From Flavobacteriia bacterium (GTDB lineage: Bacteria > Bacteroidota > Bacteroidia > Flavobacteriales > Schleiferiaceae): a stretch of DNA of 37,849 nt. The translations under genes and the position numbers were made by a program. Below, piece by piece: positions 16,569 to 24,695 of this stretch. The notes below the pieces were generated by a model. That model was not told the DNA's origin and searched no databases. It saw only the letters and a program-made list of their open reading frames with translations. Location: positions 1 through 37,849 of the forward strand of contig RFXV01000002.1 in the NCBI GenBank assembly GCA_009921445.1, read 5' to 3'. How positions within the stretch are numbered: position 1 is the stretch's first letter; each line of letters begins with the position of its first letter.

Positions 16569-18896
16569 CTACCAGCCAAAGACCAAACCCACCGTTGGCA
16601 TCACTGGCAGCTGATCCACGCGTTTGTTCTCGATGCGGTCGTAGTAGAAGATATTGTCGCGGTTCAGCATATTGGTGGCTCCGGCATTGAGCTCCAATCT
16701 GCTGTATTCGCCGAATTTCCAGGTCTTCTTCGCGCTGATGTCAAAACGGTGGTAATTGGGCAGACGAAAGCTATTCAGATCGCCATACAGATCCTTGATC
16801 TCTCCGTTTTCTGTGGTGAAATCGTAGTCCACTCCGGGCGTTCCATCCGACATGGTGAAGGGTTGCCCGTTGATCGATCCGCGTCTTGGGGTGAAGGGGA
16901 AGCCCGATCCAAAGTTGTAACGGGCGCTGACCTCCCATGAACGCTCTTTCCCAAAGGTGTACGTACTCACCAGATTGAGGTTGTGTCTGCGGTCGAAGGG
17001 TGGATAGTATTCGCGAACTCCATCGTCCCGGGTCACGATGCTATAGCTGTAGGCCGCCCAGAGGTACCACGATCGATACTCCGCCTTGACCAGAAGATCG
17101 ATCCCGCGGGCCAGTCCCTGTTCGACAATGAAGTCCTTTCGCAGGATCTCGGGCTTGGTAAAGTCGTCGCTGTCATACAGCTTGTTCCGGTTGATATTGG
17201 TGATCTGGTTGAAGTCCTTGACATAGACTTCGAGGTTGAGGTCGATGTGGTCGTCCACATCGTATTCGAAACCGAGGATGGCGTGACGTGCCAGTTGCAA
17301 ACGGTTATTCGAATACTCTGCTGGAATGTCTTCGGGGCCTGAGAGGAAGCCATAGAAGAGATTCACCACATCTCTGTCGGAATTGGCTGCCACGAGATTC
17401 TGAGAGTAGTATCCACCAGAGGCCTTGATGCGGAAGCGCTCATTGGCTCGGTATTTCATGCCGATCCGTGGTTCCAGAGAAAATTCACTCAAGCTGCCGT
17501 AGTAGTGGGCATGCACTCCGGGCTCGATCAGCCAGCGCTGACCCAGATCGGCCTTATAGCGAAAATAACCCGCCAGTTCGGTGGTGTTCTCCGTCTGGGA
17601 AATGGTGCGTCCCAACTGATTGCTGAAACGGAAATCCGTTCGGTATCCGATCGCCGTGAAACCATAACGGAATTCATCATTTTCCCTCAGGTAATAAGTG
17701 AAGTCCAAGCCGCCATTGAAGCCAGAGATCGAACTGCTCCTTGGCAGTCCATTGCTCTGCTGCTGCTCTATGGCGTAATTGGAGTAGGCCAGATTCCCTT
17801 TCAGGACAAGGGCGGAGGCGACGGGAATGGCCCGAAAGTCAAAGCCCATGCCCTGGCTGTCCCAGCCGATCCGATTGCCCATGCTGATCCGCACATCATC
17901 GACGAATTTGAAGCCGAAGAGATTCACATTGGAGCCATTGGTCGCCGTACTTGAGAGCTTGCCGTAGATGTCCGTGAAACTGAAAGGAAGTCCGTCAAAC
18001 TCGGTCTCGACATAGGGATAGAATACAGATGACGACTGGTCCAAATAGGATGTCTTCCCGGAGATCACATAGGAAACGCTCGATCGCTTGGCACCTTCTT
18101 TTTTGAACAACGGCCCCTCTAGCATGAGCTTGGCGCTGTAGGTGGAGGCACTTGCTTTTCCGGCAAAGCGTTTCTGATTTCCCGCCCGGGTACGGATGTC
18201 CATCACCGATGAGGTGCGCCCCCCATATTCGGCGTTGAAACCGCCGGTGTATACATCTGCGGACTGGATCAGATCCACATCAAAGACACTGAAAAAGCCA
18301 ATGGAGTGGAAGGGATTGTAAATGATCATATTGTCCAGCATGACCAGGTTCTGAATGGGTGCCCCACCACGTATGTAGAGCTGTCCTCCCTGATCGCCTG
18401 TGGTCACTACGCCCGGGAGGACCTGAATGGCGCGAACCAGGTCTGCATCGCCCCCGACAGAGAACTGAGTGATCTTCTTAGGGGAGAGCTGAACGACACT
18501 GGTCATCACCTGTTTTTTCAACTGCTGCCGGTCGGCTTTGACTTCCACATCCCGAAGTACGGTTTGTTCCTCCTCGAGAAAGAACTTGACATCGCTGATG
18601 CGATTGGCCCTGACAGTCACTTTCTGTGTCTGGTCCTTGTGGCCGATGAACTGGACGCGGAGGTTATGTTCTCCTTCGGGGATGTCGTTCAGGATGAACA
18701 AGCCATCTGCATTCGTCGTGGTCACCCACTGGGTGCCTTCGATGCGCACGGCGGCGTAGGGAATGGGGAGGTCGGTCGATGCCTCTTGAACGAATCCGCG
18801 AATCTTTCCGGTCGACTGGCCATGTGCGGTTTGCAAAGCAAGGCCGAACAATAACCACAATAGAAGCCTCCGGAAGGCCGGTGCTGTTTTTCTCAT
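16569..18896 (-). CDS. TonB-dependent outer membrane receptor
   Basis: Outer-membrane active transporter of 775 residues. A signal peptide (about 1-27, ending AHGQ) is followed by a carboxypeptidase-regulatory-like beta-sandwich (about 28-115, with ADGLFILNDIPEGEHNLRV), a plug domain (about 125-230, with LPGVVTTGDQGGQLYIRGG and GGFNAEYGGRTSSVMDIRT) and a 22-strand-type barrel to the C-terminus (VMPTVGLVFGW). It is shorter than SusC proteins and no SusD gene adjoins it. The start is ATG 18896; a TTG three codons upstream is unlikely. Substrate is unknown, but the secreted nuclease follows 54 bp downstream on the same strand. holA is 19 bp upstream, and a -7 box lies between. Confidence 0.92.
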   Translation of the reverse strand: MRKTAPAFRRLLLWLLFGLALQTAHGQSTGKIRGFVQEASTDLPIPYAAVRIEGTQWVTTTNADGLFILNDIPEGEHNLRVQFIGHKDQTQKVTVRANRISDVKFFLEEEQTVLRDVEVKADRQQLKKQVMTSVVQLSPKKITQFSVGGDADLVRAIQVLPGVVTTGDQGGQLYIRGGAPIQNLVMLDNMIIYNPFHSIGFFSVFDVDLIQSADVYTGGFNAEYGGRTSSVMDIRTRAGNQKRFAGKASASTYSAKLMLEGPLFKKEGAKRSSVSYVISGKTSYLDQSSSVFYPYVETEFDGLPFSFTDIYGKLSSTATNGSNVNLFGFKFVDDVRISMGNRIGWDSQGMGFDFRAIPVASALVLKGNLAYSNYAIEQQQSNGLPRSSSISGFNGGLDFTYYLRENDEFRYGFTAIGYRTDFRFSNQLGRTISQTENTTELAGYFRYKADLGQRWLIEPGVHAHYYGSLSEFSLEPRIGMKYRANERFRIKASGGYYSQNLVAANSDRDVVNLFYGFLSGPEDIPAEYSNNRLQLARHAILGFEYDVDDHIDLNLEVYVKDFNQITNINRNKLYDSDDFTKPEILRKDFIVEQGLARGIDLLVKAEYRSWYLWAAYSYSIVTRDDGVREYYPPFDRRHNLNLVSTYTFGKERSWEVSARYNFGSGFPFTPRRGSINGQPFTMSDGTPGVDYDFTTENGEIKDLYGDLNSFRLPNYHRFDISAKKTWKFGEYSRLELNAGATNMLNRDNIFYYDRIENKRVDQLPVMPTVGLVFGW

Positions 18897-18902
18897 GCGG
18901 GG

Positions 18903-18910
18903 CAAAAATA
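18903..18910 (-). promoter_or_regulatory. -7 box for the TonB-dependent receptor
   Basis: TATTTTTG on the minus strand is an exact TAnnTTTG match in the 19-bp holA-receptor gap, ending 6 nt before the ATG at 18896. It would give an mRNA with little or no leader. Confidence 0.5.
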
Positions 18911-18915
18911 AGGCT

Positions 18916-19935
18916 TCAGGCGGCTTTCTGTAGATGGATGAGCAGAAGCAGCAATTCCTTGAGCCATTCAGAAGAAGAGGTGGTTCCGCTGTCCACTCCC
19001 TTGAGTTTTCTGTCGTATTTGAGAAGCAGTTTCATGGCGGCCACACTGGCCTTCAGAGGGAATCGCCTTGCGGCTTCCTGATACTCCTTAAGAATGAATG
19101 GAGCCACGCCGATCTCTGATGCTGCTTGACCTCTCTTCTCCGGGGCCACCGAATGCAGGCGGATGATCTTTTCGAAGTAGGTGAACAGAATGCTCACGAT
19201 CATGATGGGATTGAGTTCTTTAGGATTGGCGGCGGCATACAAAGCGATCTGGATGACTCTTTTCTGATCCCCCCGAGAGAGGGCTTTGGTCAGTTCGAAC
19301 ACATTGAAGTCCCGATGGATCCCGATCTGTTCAGCCACCTGTTGGCCATCGATGGGTTGCCCGTCTTTGGCAGCGATCTTGAGTTTTTCGATCTCTGAAT
19401 GGATGCGGCCGAGATCGCTGCCCAGATATTCTGCAATGATCCGAACGCCCAAGGGGTCCAGATGCAGTCCATTGCGCTGCGCTTGGGCTTCGATCCAGGA
19501 GGGCAGTTGATTGTCGTACAGCTTCTTGCTCTGGAAATAAACCGCAGATTTCTTGAGTGTCTTGCTGAGTTTCATTCGTCCGTCCAGCTTCTTTCCCTTG
19601 TATCCAAAGGCCAGTACAGTCGTTGGGTTGGGCCCGTCCAGGTAGTTCTCGAGAGACTCCAGATCCGATTTGCGCAGGTGCTGGGCTTCCCGGACAATTA
19701 CAAGCACGCGCTCTGACATCATGGGAAACCTTTTGGCCTCCGAGAGGATCTCGGCCATCTGGGTCTCTTTGCCGTAGAGGATACTTTGATTGAAGGATTT
19801 CTCTGCTTCGGAAACTACTTTCTCTTCGAGGTGATCCAGGATGTCGTCAATGAAAAAAGATTCATCCCCTTCCAGGAAATACACCGGAGAAAAGCGTCCA
19901 GCGTCTATGTCGGAGATGATCTGATCATGCGTCAT
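18916..19935 (-). CDS. holA: DNA polymerase III subunit delta
   Basis: Clamp-loader delta subunit that opens the beta clamp in the replication complex. The 339-residue protein begins with the typical FSPVYFLEGDESFFIDDILDHLEE and contains RVLVIVREAQHLRKSDLESLENYL, GSDLGRIHSEIEKLKI and the C-terminal collar region (about 215-339, with NVFELTKALSRGD). Length fits the family. The ATG at 19935 is 4 nt after an exact -7 box, suggesting a leaderless mRNA. It is divergent from the HsdR-N-like gene with a 38-bp spacer, a pairing often seen in Bacteroidota. Confidence 0.93.
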   Translation of the reverse strand: MTHDQIISDIDAGRFSPVYFLEGDESFFIDDILDHLEEKVVSEAEKSFNQSILYGKETQMAEILSEAKRFPMMSERVLVIVREAQHLRKSDLESLENYLDGPNPTTVLAFGYKGKKLDGRMKLSKTLKKSAVYFQSKKLYDNQLPSWIEAQAQRNGLHLDPLGVRIIAEYLGSDLGRIHSEIEKLKIAAKDGQPIDGQQVAEQIGIHRDFNVFELTKALSRGDQKRVIQIALYAAANPKELNPIMIVSILFTYFEKIIRLHSVAPEKRGQAASEIGVAPFILKEYQEAARRFPLKASVAAMKLLLKYDRKLKGVDSGTTSSSEWLKELLLLLIHLQKAA

Positions 19936-19939
19936 GCGT

Positions 19940-19947
19940 CAAAGGTA
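19940..19947 (-). promoter_or_regulatory. -7 box for holA
   Basis: TACCTTTG on the minus strand, identical to the pheT box and an exact TAnnTTTG match, ends 4 nt before the holA ATG at 19935. A leaderless transcript is expected. Confidence 0.6.
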
Positions 19948-19973
19948 GTCTGCTTCTTTGCGATCTTCGCCGC

Positions 19974-20426
19974 ATGCAATTGCCGGAATTGGAACTGCCC
20001 GAGCACCCTCAGCGTTTGCGGGAGACGGATGGGCTTCGGGAGATTTGGGATCCCATCAGGCGGCAATTCCTCAAGCTGACGCCAGAGGAATGGGTCCGTC
20101 AGAACTTGCGGGCGCACCTGGTCAGAGACAAAGGATTTCCGGAACAACTCATGCAGATGGAACGGGGTCTGAAGCTCAATGGCATGCAAAGAAGGACCGA
20201 TCTATGCGTCTATCGGCAGTCCCGCTGTGTGTTGCTCATCGAGTGCAAGGCGCCCAGTGTGCGGCTGGATCAAAAGGCATTCGATCAGCTCAACAGATAC
20301 AATCTGGTCGTCAAAGCGCCCTGGGTGCTTTTGAGCAATGGTATTCACCATATTGCGGCCCGTATAAAAGAGACGGGACCGGTTTTCGTCAAGGACATCC
20401 CTCATTACAATGATCTGACCCAATGA
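19974..20426 (+). CDS. Stand-alone HsdR N-terminal-like (PD-(D/E)XK fold) protein
   Basis: A 150-residue protein resembling only the N-terminal nuclease part of type I restriction subunit HsdR. The PD-(D/E)XK core can be read as Asp76 in RRTDLCVY and Glu90-Cys-Lys92 in LLIECKAP, followed by the helix DQKAFDQLNRYN. No helicase part, hsdM or hsdS is present, so it is not a restriction enzyme as such. In Bacteroidota this small protein commonly sits divergent from holA, as here, which suggests a housekeeping DNA role of unknown nature. Its stop overlaps the next start as ATGA (20423-20426). Confidence 0.85.
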   Translation: MQLPELELPEHPQRLRETDGLREIWDPIRRQFLKLTPEEWVRQNLRAHLVRDKGFPEQLMQMERGLKLNGMQRRTDLCVYRQSRCVLLIECKAPSVRLDQKAFDQLNRYNLVVKAPWVLLSNGIHHIAARIKETGPVFVKDIPHYNDLTQ

Positions 20427-21139
20427 AAAAGTGCTATCTAAAAAAAGGAAAGGACCGAAGCGTATTGCGTGGACATCCGTGGGTGTTCTCCGGAGCGCTC
20501 AAAGCCGAAGTGGAAACAGCGGGGGAGTGGATGGAACTCTGCGATCATCAGGGGACGTCCCTGGGTTTGGGCTTCACCGAGAAAGGAAGTATTGCCTTCA
20601 AGTGGATCGGAAGCGCTTTTTCTTCGCCTGCGCAGGCGATTGTTACAAGGCTGCAAGAGGCGCACAGGCTGCGAATGGACCAGGGGCTTGTGGATCGAAA
20701 GGATCTGGACATCTACCGCCTGTTCTTTGCAGAAGGAGATGGTCTTCCTGGACTGATCATCGACAGCTACGGCGCACATGCCGTTGTGCAGCTTCACTCC
20801 CGTGCCTATCTGGAACATCTCGAACTCATCACCGAACAACTGGCGCAGCTGGGTTATCGGTCGGTCTATCTCAGACAGCGAAGCAGTCTTCGGGATGAAA
20901 AGATGGAAGATGGCTATCTAAAAGGCAAAAGAGAAGAAGAAATCTTTTTGGAGAACGGCATTCCATTCCATGTAGACTGGGAACAGGGGCAGAAGACCGG
21001 CTTGACTGGGAACAGGGGCAGAAGACCGGCTTTTTTATCGATCAAAGAGACAATAGGCAGCTGGTCAGGCAGTTGGCATCGGGAAAGAATGTACTCAATG
21101 TGTTCTCCTACACCGGTGGCTTTTCTTCCTATGCGCTGA
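20423..21139 (+). CDS. 5' part of a broken RlmI-like rRNA cytosine methyltransferase gene
   Basis: N-terminal part of a class I SAM-dependent 23S rRNA (cytosine-C5)-methyltransferase of the RlmI type. The PUA-like RNA-binding domain (about 1-75, with VLRGHPWVFSGAL) and the following RFFF-like segment with FFAEGDGLPGLIIDSYG are intact. At codon 185 or so the frame enters an exact 29-bp tandem duplication (20975-21032), which shifts it; residues after about 193 are out of frame up to the stop at 21139. Removing one copy restores one open frame of 382 codons joined to 21073-21600, reading DWEQGQKTGFFIDQRDNR, the normal family sequence. So this is one gene, disrupted. Confidence 0.85.
   Translation: MKKCYLKKGKDRSVLRGHPWVFSGALKAEVETAGEWMELCDHQGTSLGLGFTEKGSIAFKWIGSAFSSPAQAIVTRLQEAHRLRMDQGLVDRKDLDIYRLFFAEGDGLPGLIIDSYGAHAVVQLHSRAYLEHLELITEQLAQLGYRSVYLRQRSSLRDEKMEDGYLKGKREEEIFLENGIPFHVDWEQGQKTGLTGNRGRRPAFLSIKETIGSWSGSWHRERMYSMCSPTPVAFLPMR
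20975..21032 (+). repeat. Exact 29-bp tandem duplication inside the rlmI-like gene
   Basis: Two identical 29-bp units lie head to tail (20975-21003 and 21004-21032), each beginning GACTGGGAACAGG and ending GACCGGCTT. The length is not a multiple of three, so the second copy shifts the reading frame. Deleting either copy restores the conserved family sequence across the junction, which shows that the single-copy form is ancestral. Confidence 0.97.
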
Positions 21140-21600
21140 AGGGAGGAGCGCGATCAGTGGTGAGCTTGGACAGCTCCCAGAGTGCGGTAGAAATGGCCTG
21201 CAGGAATGCCGGTCTGCTCGATGCTGCCCATAAGCATACAGGCCTTACTGAGGACGCATTTGATTACCTGAAGAAAATGCCCGAGGGCTTCGATCTGGTC
21301 GTTCTCGATCCGCCTGCCTTTGTTAAAAGTCCGAGAAGTCGCCATCGGGCAGTGCAGGCCTACAAGCGGATCAACGCATGGGCCATGAAGGCCATGCCTT
21401 CTTCTTCCACCTTGCTCACCTTCTCGTGCAGTCAGCACTTGGGTCGCGAGTTGTTTGCTTCCACCGTCCGGGCGGCGGCCATCGAGAGCGGGAGGGAAGT
21501 TCGCTTGCTTCAACACCTTCAGCAGTCTGTGGACCATCCCAGCCGAATGGAACATCCGGAGGGCGAATACCTCAAGGGTTTGCTCCTGCATCTGAAGTGA
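21073..21600 (+). CDS. 3' part of the broken RlmI-like methyltransferase gene
   Basis: C-terminal Rossmann methyltransferase domain of the same gene. It shows the SAM-binding motif NVFSYTGGFSSYAL, the acidic end of strand 2 in SVVSLDSSQSAVEMA, the DLVVLDPPAFVKS motif and the catalytic cysteine in TFSCSQHLG. The listed start is a TTG inside the domain and is not a natural one; the frame is really the continuation of 20423 after the 29-bp duplication. Unless single-copy revertants exist or the second half is made separately, this allele should give no full enzyme. Confidence 0.85.
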   Translation: MASGKNVLNVFSYTGGFSSYALKGGARSVVSLDSSQSAVEMACRNAGLLDAAHKHTGLTEDAFDYLKKMPEGFDLVVLDPPAFVKSPRSRHRAVQAYKRINAWAMKAMPSSSTLLTFSCSQHLGRELFASTVRAAAIESGREVRLLQHLQQSVDHPSRMEHPEGEYLKGLLLHLK

Positions 21601-21651
21601 TCGGATCGAGGGCTTTTTGTTTCTCAGATATTTTTCGTTCACCTTGGTCGG

Positions 21652-22518
21652 GTGATAAGATTGGCTCCAACACCGAGCGGTTATTTGCACAGGGGCAACC
21701 TTTTTTCCTTTTGGCTCACCCAGGAACTCTCTGCTCATCACGGGCAGGAACTTATGCTACGGGTGGATGACCTGGACACTTACCGCGTGCGGGAAGAGTA
21801 CGTGCAATTCATTTTTGAGGCTCTTCCGTTCTTTGGTATCCGCTGGCAAATAGGCCCGCGGTCGGTCGCTGATCTCGAGGCTCACTGGTCGCAGAAGCAT
21901 CGAATGCAGCAATACAACCATTGCATTGAGCGGCTGCAAAAGGATGGACATCTGTTCGCCTGTACATGCAGCCGAAAACAAATGCGTTCATCTGATGCGT
22001 CTTCCGGATGTGTGGGGGATTGCAAACTAATCACCCTTCAGGATCCCGAACTGCCGCACGCCCTACGACTGAAGACGGGAGGCGATCCCCAGTCCTTCTC
22101 GACCTTGGAAGGACAAGGATCCACCTTGCCTCCTTATCCTGAAATGAAAGATTTCGTTGTGCGCCGAAAGGACGGGTTGCCGGCCTATCAGATCGCTTCT
22201 CTGGTGGATGATCTGCACTTTGGCCCTTGGGGCATTGTTCGCGGATCGGATCTGCTCCCCTCCACATGGGCTCAGCTGCAGCTGGCCTCCTTGCTCAAGG
22301 AGCAGGCTTTTGCCCGTATCCACTTTGTCCACCACGGCCTGATCAACCGGGCCGATGAAGAGTTGCCCAATGAAAAGCTGTCCAAATCCCATACAGCTCC
22401 AGCGCTCCAACTCACTTCCTCTGCCCGAAGTGAATTGAAGGAGGAATATCTCGACTGGAAAAGAAAAGAGAAGGCAGCAGCCTATTTGGACCGCAGCCGC
22501 GGATCGATGAGGGCGTAG
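21652..22518 (+). CDS. gluQ: Glutamyl-Q tRNA(Asp) synthetase (GluQRS-like)
   Basis: A 288-residue truncated glutamyl-tRNA synthetase lacking the anticodon-binding domain, which in other bacteria attaches glutamate to queuosine at the wobble base of tRNA-Asp. The HIGH-type motif PTPSGYLHRGN is at 6-16 and KLSKS at 242-246. The zinc-binding cysteines typical of GluQRS are Cys104, Cys106, Cys120 and Cys124. Start is GTG 21652, since no in-frame ATG lies near the conserved N-terminus. The 3' end overlaps the convergent permease gene by 37 bp, so the last 12 residues are encoded antisense to the permease C-terminus. Confidence 0.88.
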   Translation: MIRLAPTPSGYLHRGNLFSFWLTQELSAHHGQELMLRVDDLDTYRVREEYVQFIFEALPFFGIRWQIGPRSVADLEAHWSQKHRMQQYNHCIERLQKDGHLFACTCSRKQMRSSDASSGCVGDCKLITLQDPELPHALRLKTGGDPQSFSTLEGQGSTLPPYPEMKDFVVRRKDGLPAYQIASLVDDLHFGPWGIVRGSDLLPSTWAQLQLASLLKEQAFARIHFVHHGLINRADEELPNEKLSKSHTAPALQLTSSARSELKEEYLDWKRKEKAAAYLDRSRGSMRA

Positions 22519-23552
22519 GTCAGATCGACTGCAATGTTGACCAGGACAAAGAGGAGACCAATGATCAATACTGCACCCATCACTACCGGCAGGTCCATTA
22601 GGTTCAATGCTTCCACCAGCGCCTTGCCCAGACCGTTCCATCCAAAGATGTACTCCACAAATACGGCCCCGGCGAGCATGCTCGCGAACCAGCCTGAAAT
22701 GGCCGTGACCACAGGGGTCAGTGCGTTGGGCAGAGCATGCAGCAAGAATACACGCCACTCTTCGATCCCCTTTGATCGGGCGGTGCGTATGTAATCGAGC
22801 TGCAGCACTTCCAATACGCTGCCTCGGGTGAGCTGAGTGATCACGCCCAAAGGACGTATTCCCAGGGTGAGCGCAGGCAGGATCAGATTTTTCCAGCGGA
22901 TGCGCACGTTCTCTCCATAGTCGTCCATCTCGTGTAGGCTCCCATTCATTTCAAGCCCGGTCCATTCGTGCCAGACAAAACCAAAAAGCCAGGCGATCAG
23001 AATGGCCGAGAAGAAGGAGGGAAGGCTCATACCCAAGGAACTCAACAGCACAAGTGCCCGATCCAGTGCGCCGTCTTTGAAACGAGCGGCCAACAGGCCC
23101 GTGGGAATGCCCAGCAAAATGGCGATCAGGATCGCGCTGCAGGCCAGAAGCAGTGTATTGGGAAGCACACCGCCCAAGATCCTGCCCACAGAAACACCCG
23201 AACGCTGAAAGGACTGACGGAGGTAGGGCCATTTGAGGGCGAGCGTCCAGCCTCCGATCTCGGTAATGGCCTTTCCCGAATACATATCGGCATCCCATTG
23301 GCCAAAACCGCTTTCGGGGTGCAGGCTGATGGGCGAGAGGTCATTCAGATAATAGAGGTATTGCTGCCCAAGCGGCTTGTCGAAGCCATAGCGTTTGTAG
23401 ATGACTTCCATCAATTCGCTGTCTTCTTGCTGGCCCATCATCATGCGGGCAGGGTCGCCAGGAAGAACCGAAAAGAGAAAGAAGACCACCGTCACCACCC
23501 CGAAGGCCACAAGGAGCGACTGACCGATCTGGCTGAACAGTTTACTCAGCAA
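22482..23552 (-). CDS. OppB/DppB-type ABC transporter permease
   Basis: Inner-membrane permease of the peptide/nickel ABC importer class, 356 residues. There is one N-terminal transmembrane helix (about 10-30) followed by LPGDPARMMMG, a large periplasmic loop (about 45-130), then five or so helices; the EAA loop that contacts the ATPase reads YIRTARSKGIEEWRVFLLHALPN, and the C-terminus is ALIDPRLRS. Start is TTG 23552, immediately after the stop of the DoxX-like gene, because the first ATG would remove the first helix. No OppC, ATPase or substrate-binding gene is in the window, so its partners are elsewhere, which is common in Bacteroidota. Confidence 0.9.
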   Translation of the reverse strand: MLSKLFSQIGQSLLVAFGVVTVVFFLFSVLPGDPARMMMGQQEDSELMEVIYKRYGFDKPLGQQYLYYLNDLSPISLHPESGFGQWDADMYSGKAITEIGGWTLALKWPYLRQSFQRSGVSVGRILGGVLPNTLLLACSAILIAILLGIPTGLLAARFKDGALDRALVLLSSLGMSLPSFFSAILIAWLFGFVWHEWTGLEMNGSLHEMDDYGENVRIRWKNLILPALTLGIRPLGVITQLTRGSVLEVLQLDYIRTARSKGIEEWRVFLLHALPNALTPVVTAISGWFASMLAGAVFVEYIFGWNGLGKALVEALNLMDLPVVMGAVLIIGLLFVLVNIAVDLTYALIDPRLRSK

Positions 23553-24695
23553 TCAGAGAAGATTCAGAAGTTCATCCACACTGGGCAGATCCACATGCGC
23601 CCATTTGCCGACCACTTTGCCCTCTTGCAAGAGCAGGACACCCGGATTGGTCCGCACCACTGTTTTCAATGTGGTCTCGTCCATCATGGCCATGGGGAAA
23701 TCCCACTGATGAGAAGTCCGGAATTCAGCGATCGTCTCTTCACTGCTTGCGCTGCCAGCGATGACTTGTATTCCATTGGCGGCACATTCCTGTGCCAGGA
23801 GCCCGATCGCACTGAGTGCATCGGCATTGGCTGTTTCCAGTTTGCGGCTCACGACGAACAGAACCGAGGGCGCAGAGAGATAAGCCTCCGTGCGGTCTTC
23901 ATCGTCGATCATGAATTCAAAATCGTGGATGGGCGGCTCATAGCCCTTCTTGATCAGCTTCTGTTCGGTCAGTTCGTCCTGTATGACCCACTCCGATCTT
24001 TTCCACCACTCATCTTCTATGTAGGCTTTGCTGTCCACCACCTGTAATTCCCCTGTCTGATCGTTTTTCAGAGTGTAGATCGTACCGTATTCGGTTGGAT
24101 CGAGTCCACGCTCCTCAGCACTCATCATTCCTTCTTTGATGCTCTTTCCCACTGCATAAGGGCGGAAATCTTTGAAAGGCAGGTGTTGCAATACGCTGTT
24201 GGCCAACAGGGAACAAGCCACCAAACACAGCAGCAGCATTCCTTCGATCCATCGTTTTTGGGACAGGCGTTGGATATGGCGCTGGCCCAGCCAGAGAATG
24301 AGAATGGCCAGGGACAGGATGACGTCCTTGTAGAAGCTCTGCCAGGGCGTGAGCGGGATGGCATCTCCAAAGCAACCGCAATCGGTCACTTTGTTGAAAT
24401 AAGCCGAATAGAAGGTCAGGAAGGTAAAAAAGACGATCATCCCACTGAGCAGCAGGAGAGTGCCCTTTTTTTGATAACCGAGCAGTAACGCCACGCCCAA
24501 AAGGACCTCGAGGATGATCACGAATAAGGCCAGTTCCAAGGTGAATGGGTTCAGCCACTCCATATTGAGTACGTCCGGCGCGAAATAGTCGTGCAATTTG
24601 AAACTCAGGCCCATGGGGTCGTTGAGTTTGACCAGACCGGAGAAAATGAACAGCGCTCCGACCAGGAAGCGGATCAGGTGAGTGAGGTACTTCAT
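23553..24695 (-). CDS. DoxX-like membrane protein with C-terminal thioredoxin-like region (BT_3928 type)
   Basis: A 380-residue protein with about five transmembrane helices in its first half (near 5-22, 52-73, 78-99, 122-138, 150-168) and a conserved DCGCFG (105-110) that places two cysteines near the membrane, like the MauE/DoxX group. The soluble C-terminal part (about 180-380) resembles a thioredoxin-like or AhpC-like fold, with PSVLFVVSRKLETA and NPGVLLLQEGKVVGKWAH, but has no CxxC. A redox role in the envelope is plausible but not shown. It overlaps the DUF1599 gene by 4 nt and abuts the permease, so the three form an operon. Confidence 0.85.
   Translation of the reverse strand: MKYLTHLIRFLVGALFIFSGLVKLNDPMGLSFKLHDYFAPDVLNMEWLNPFTLELALFVIILEVLLGVALLLGYQKKGTLLLLSGMIVFFTFLTFYSAYFNKVTDCGCFGDAIPLTPWQSFYKDVILSLAILILWLGQRHIQRLSQKRWIEGMLLLCLVACSLLANSVLQHLPFKDFRPYAVGKSIKEGMMSAEERGLDPTEYGTIYTLKNDQTGELQVVDSKAYIEDEWWKRSEWVIQDELTEQKLIKKGYEPPIHDFEFMIDDEDRTEAYLSAPSVLFVVSRKLETANADALSAIGLLAQECAANGIQVIAGSASSEETIAEFRTSHQWDFPMAMMDETTLKTVVRTNPGVLLLQEGKVVGKWAHVDLPSVDELLNLL

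Noticed and set aside
22968-24047. 359-residue plus-strand open frame opposite the permease and DoxX-like genes
   Set aside because: It spans two real genes and their junction and has a low-complexity polar composition, typical of an antisense shadow.
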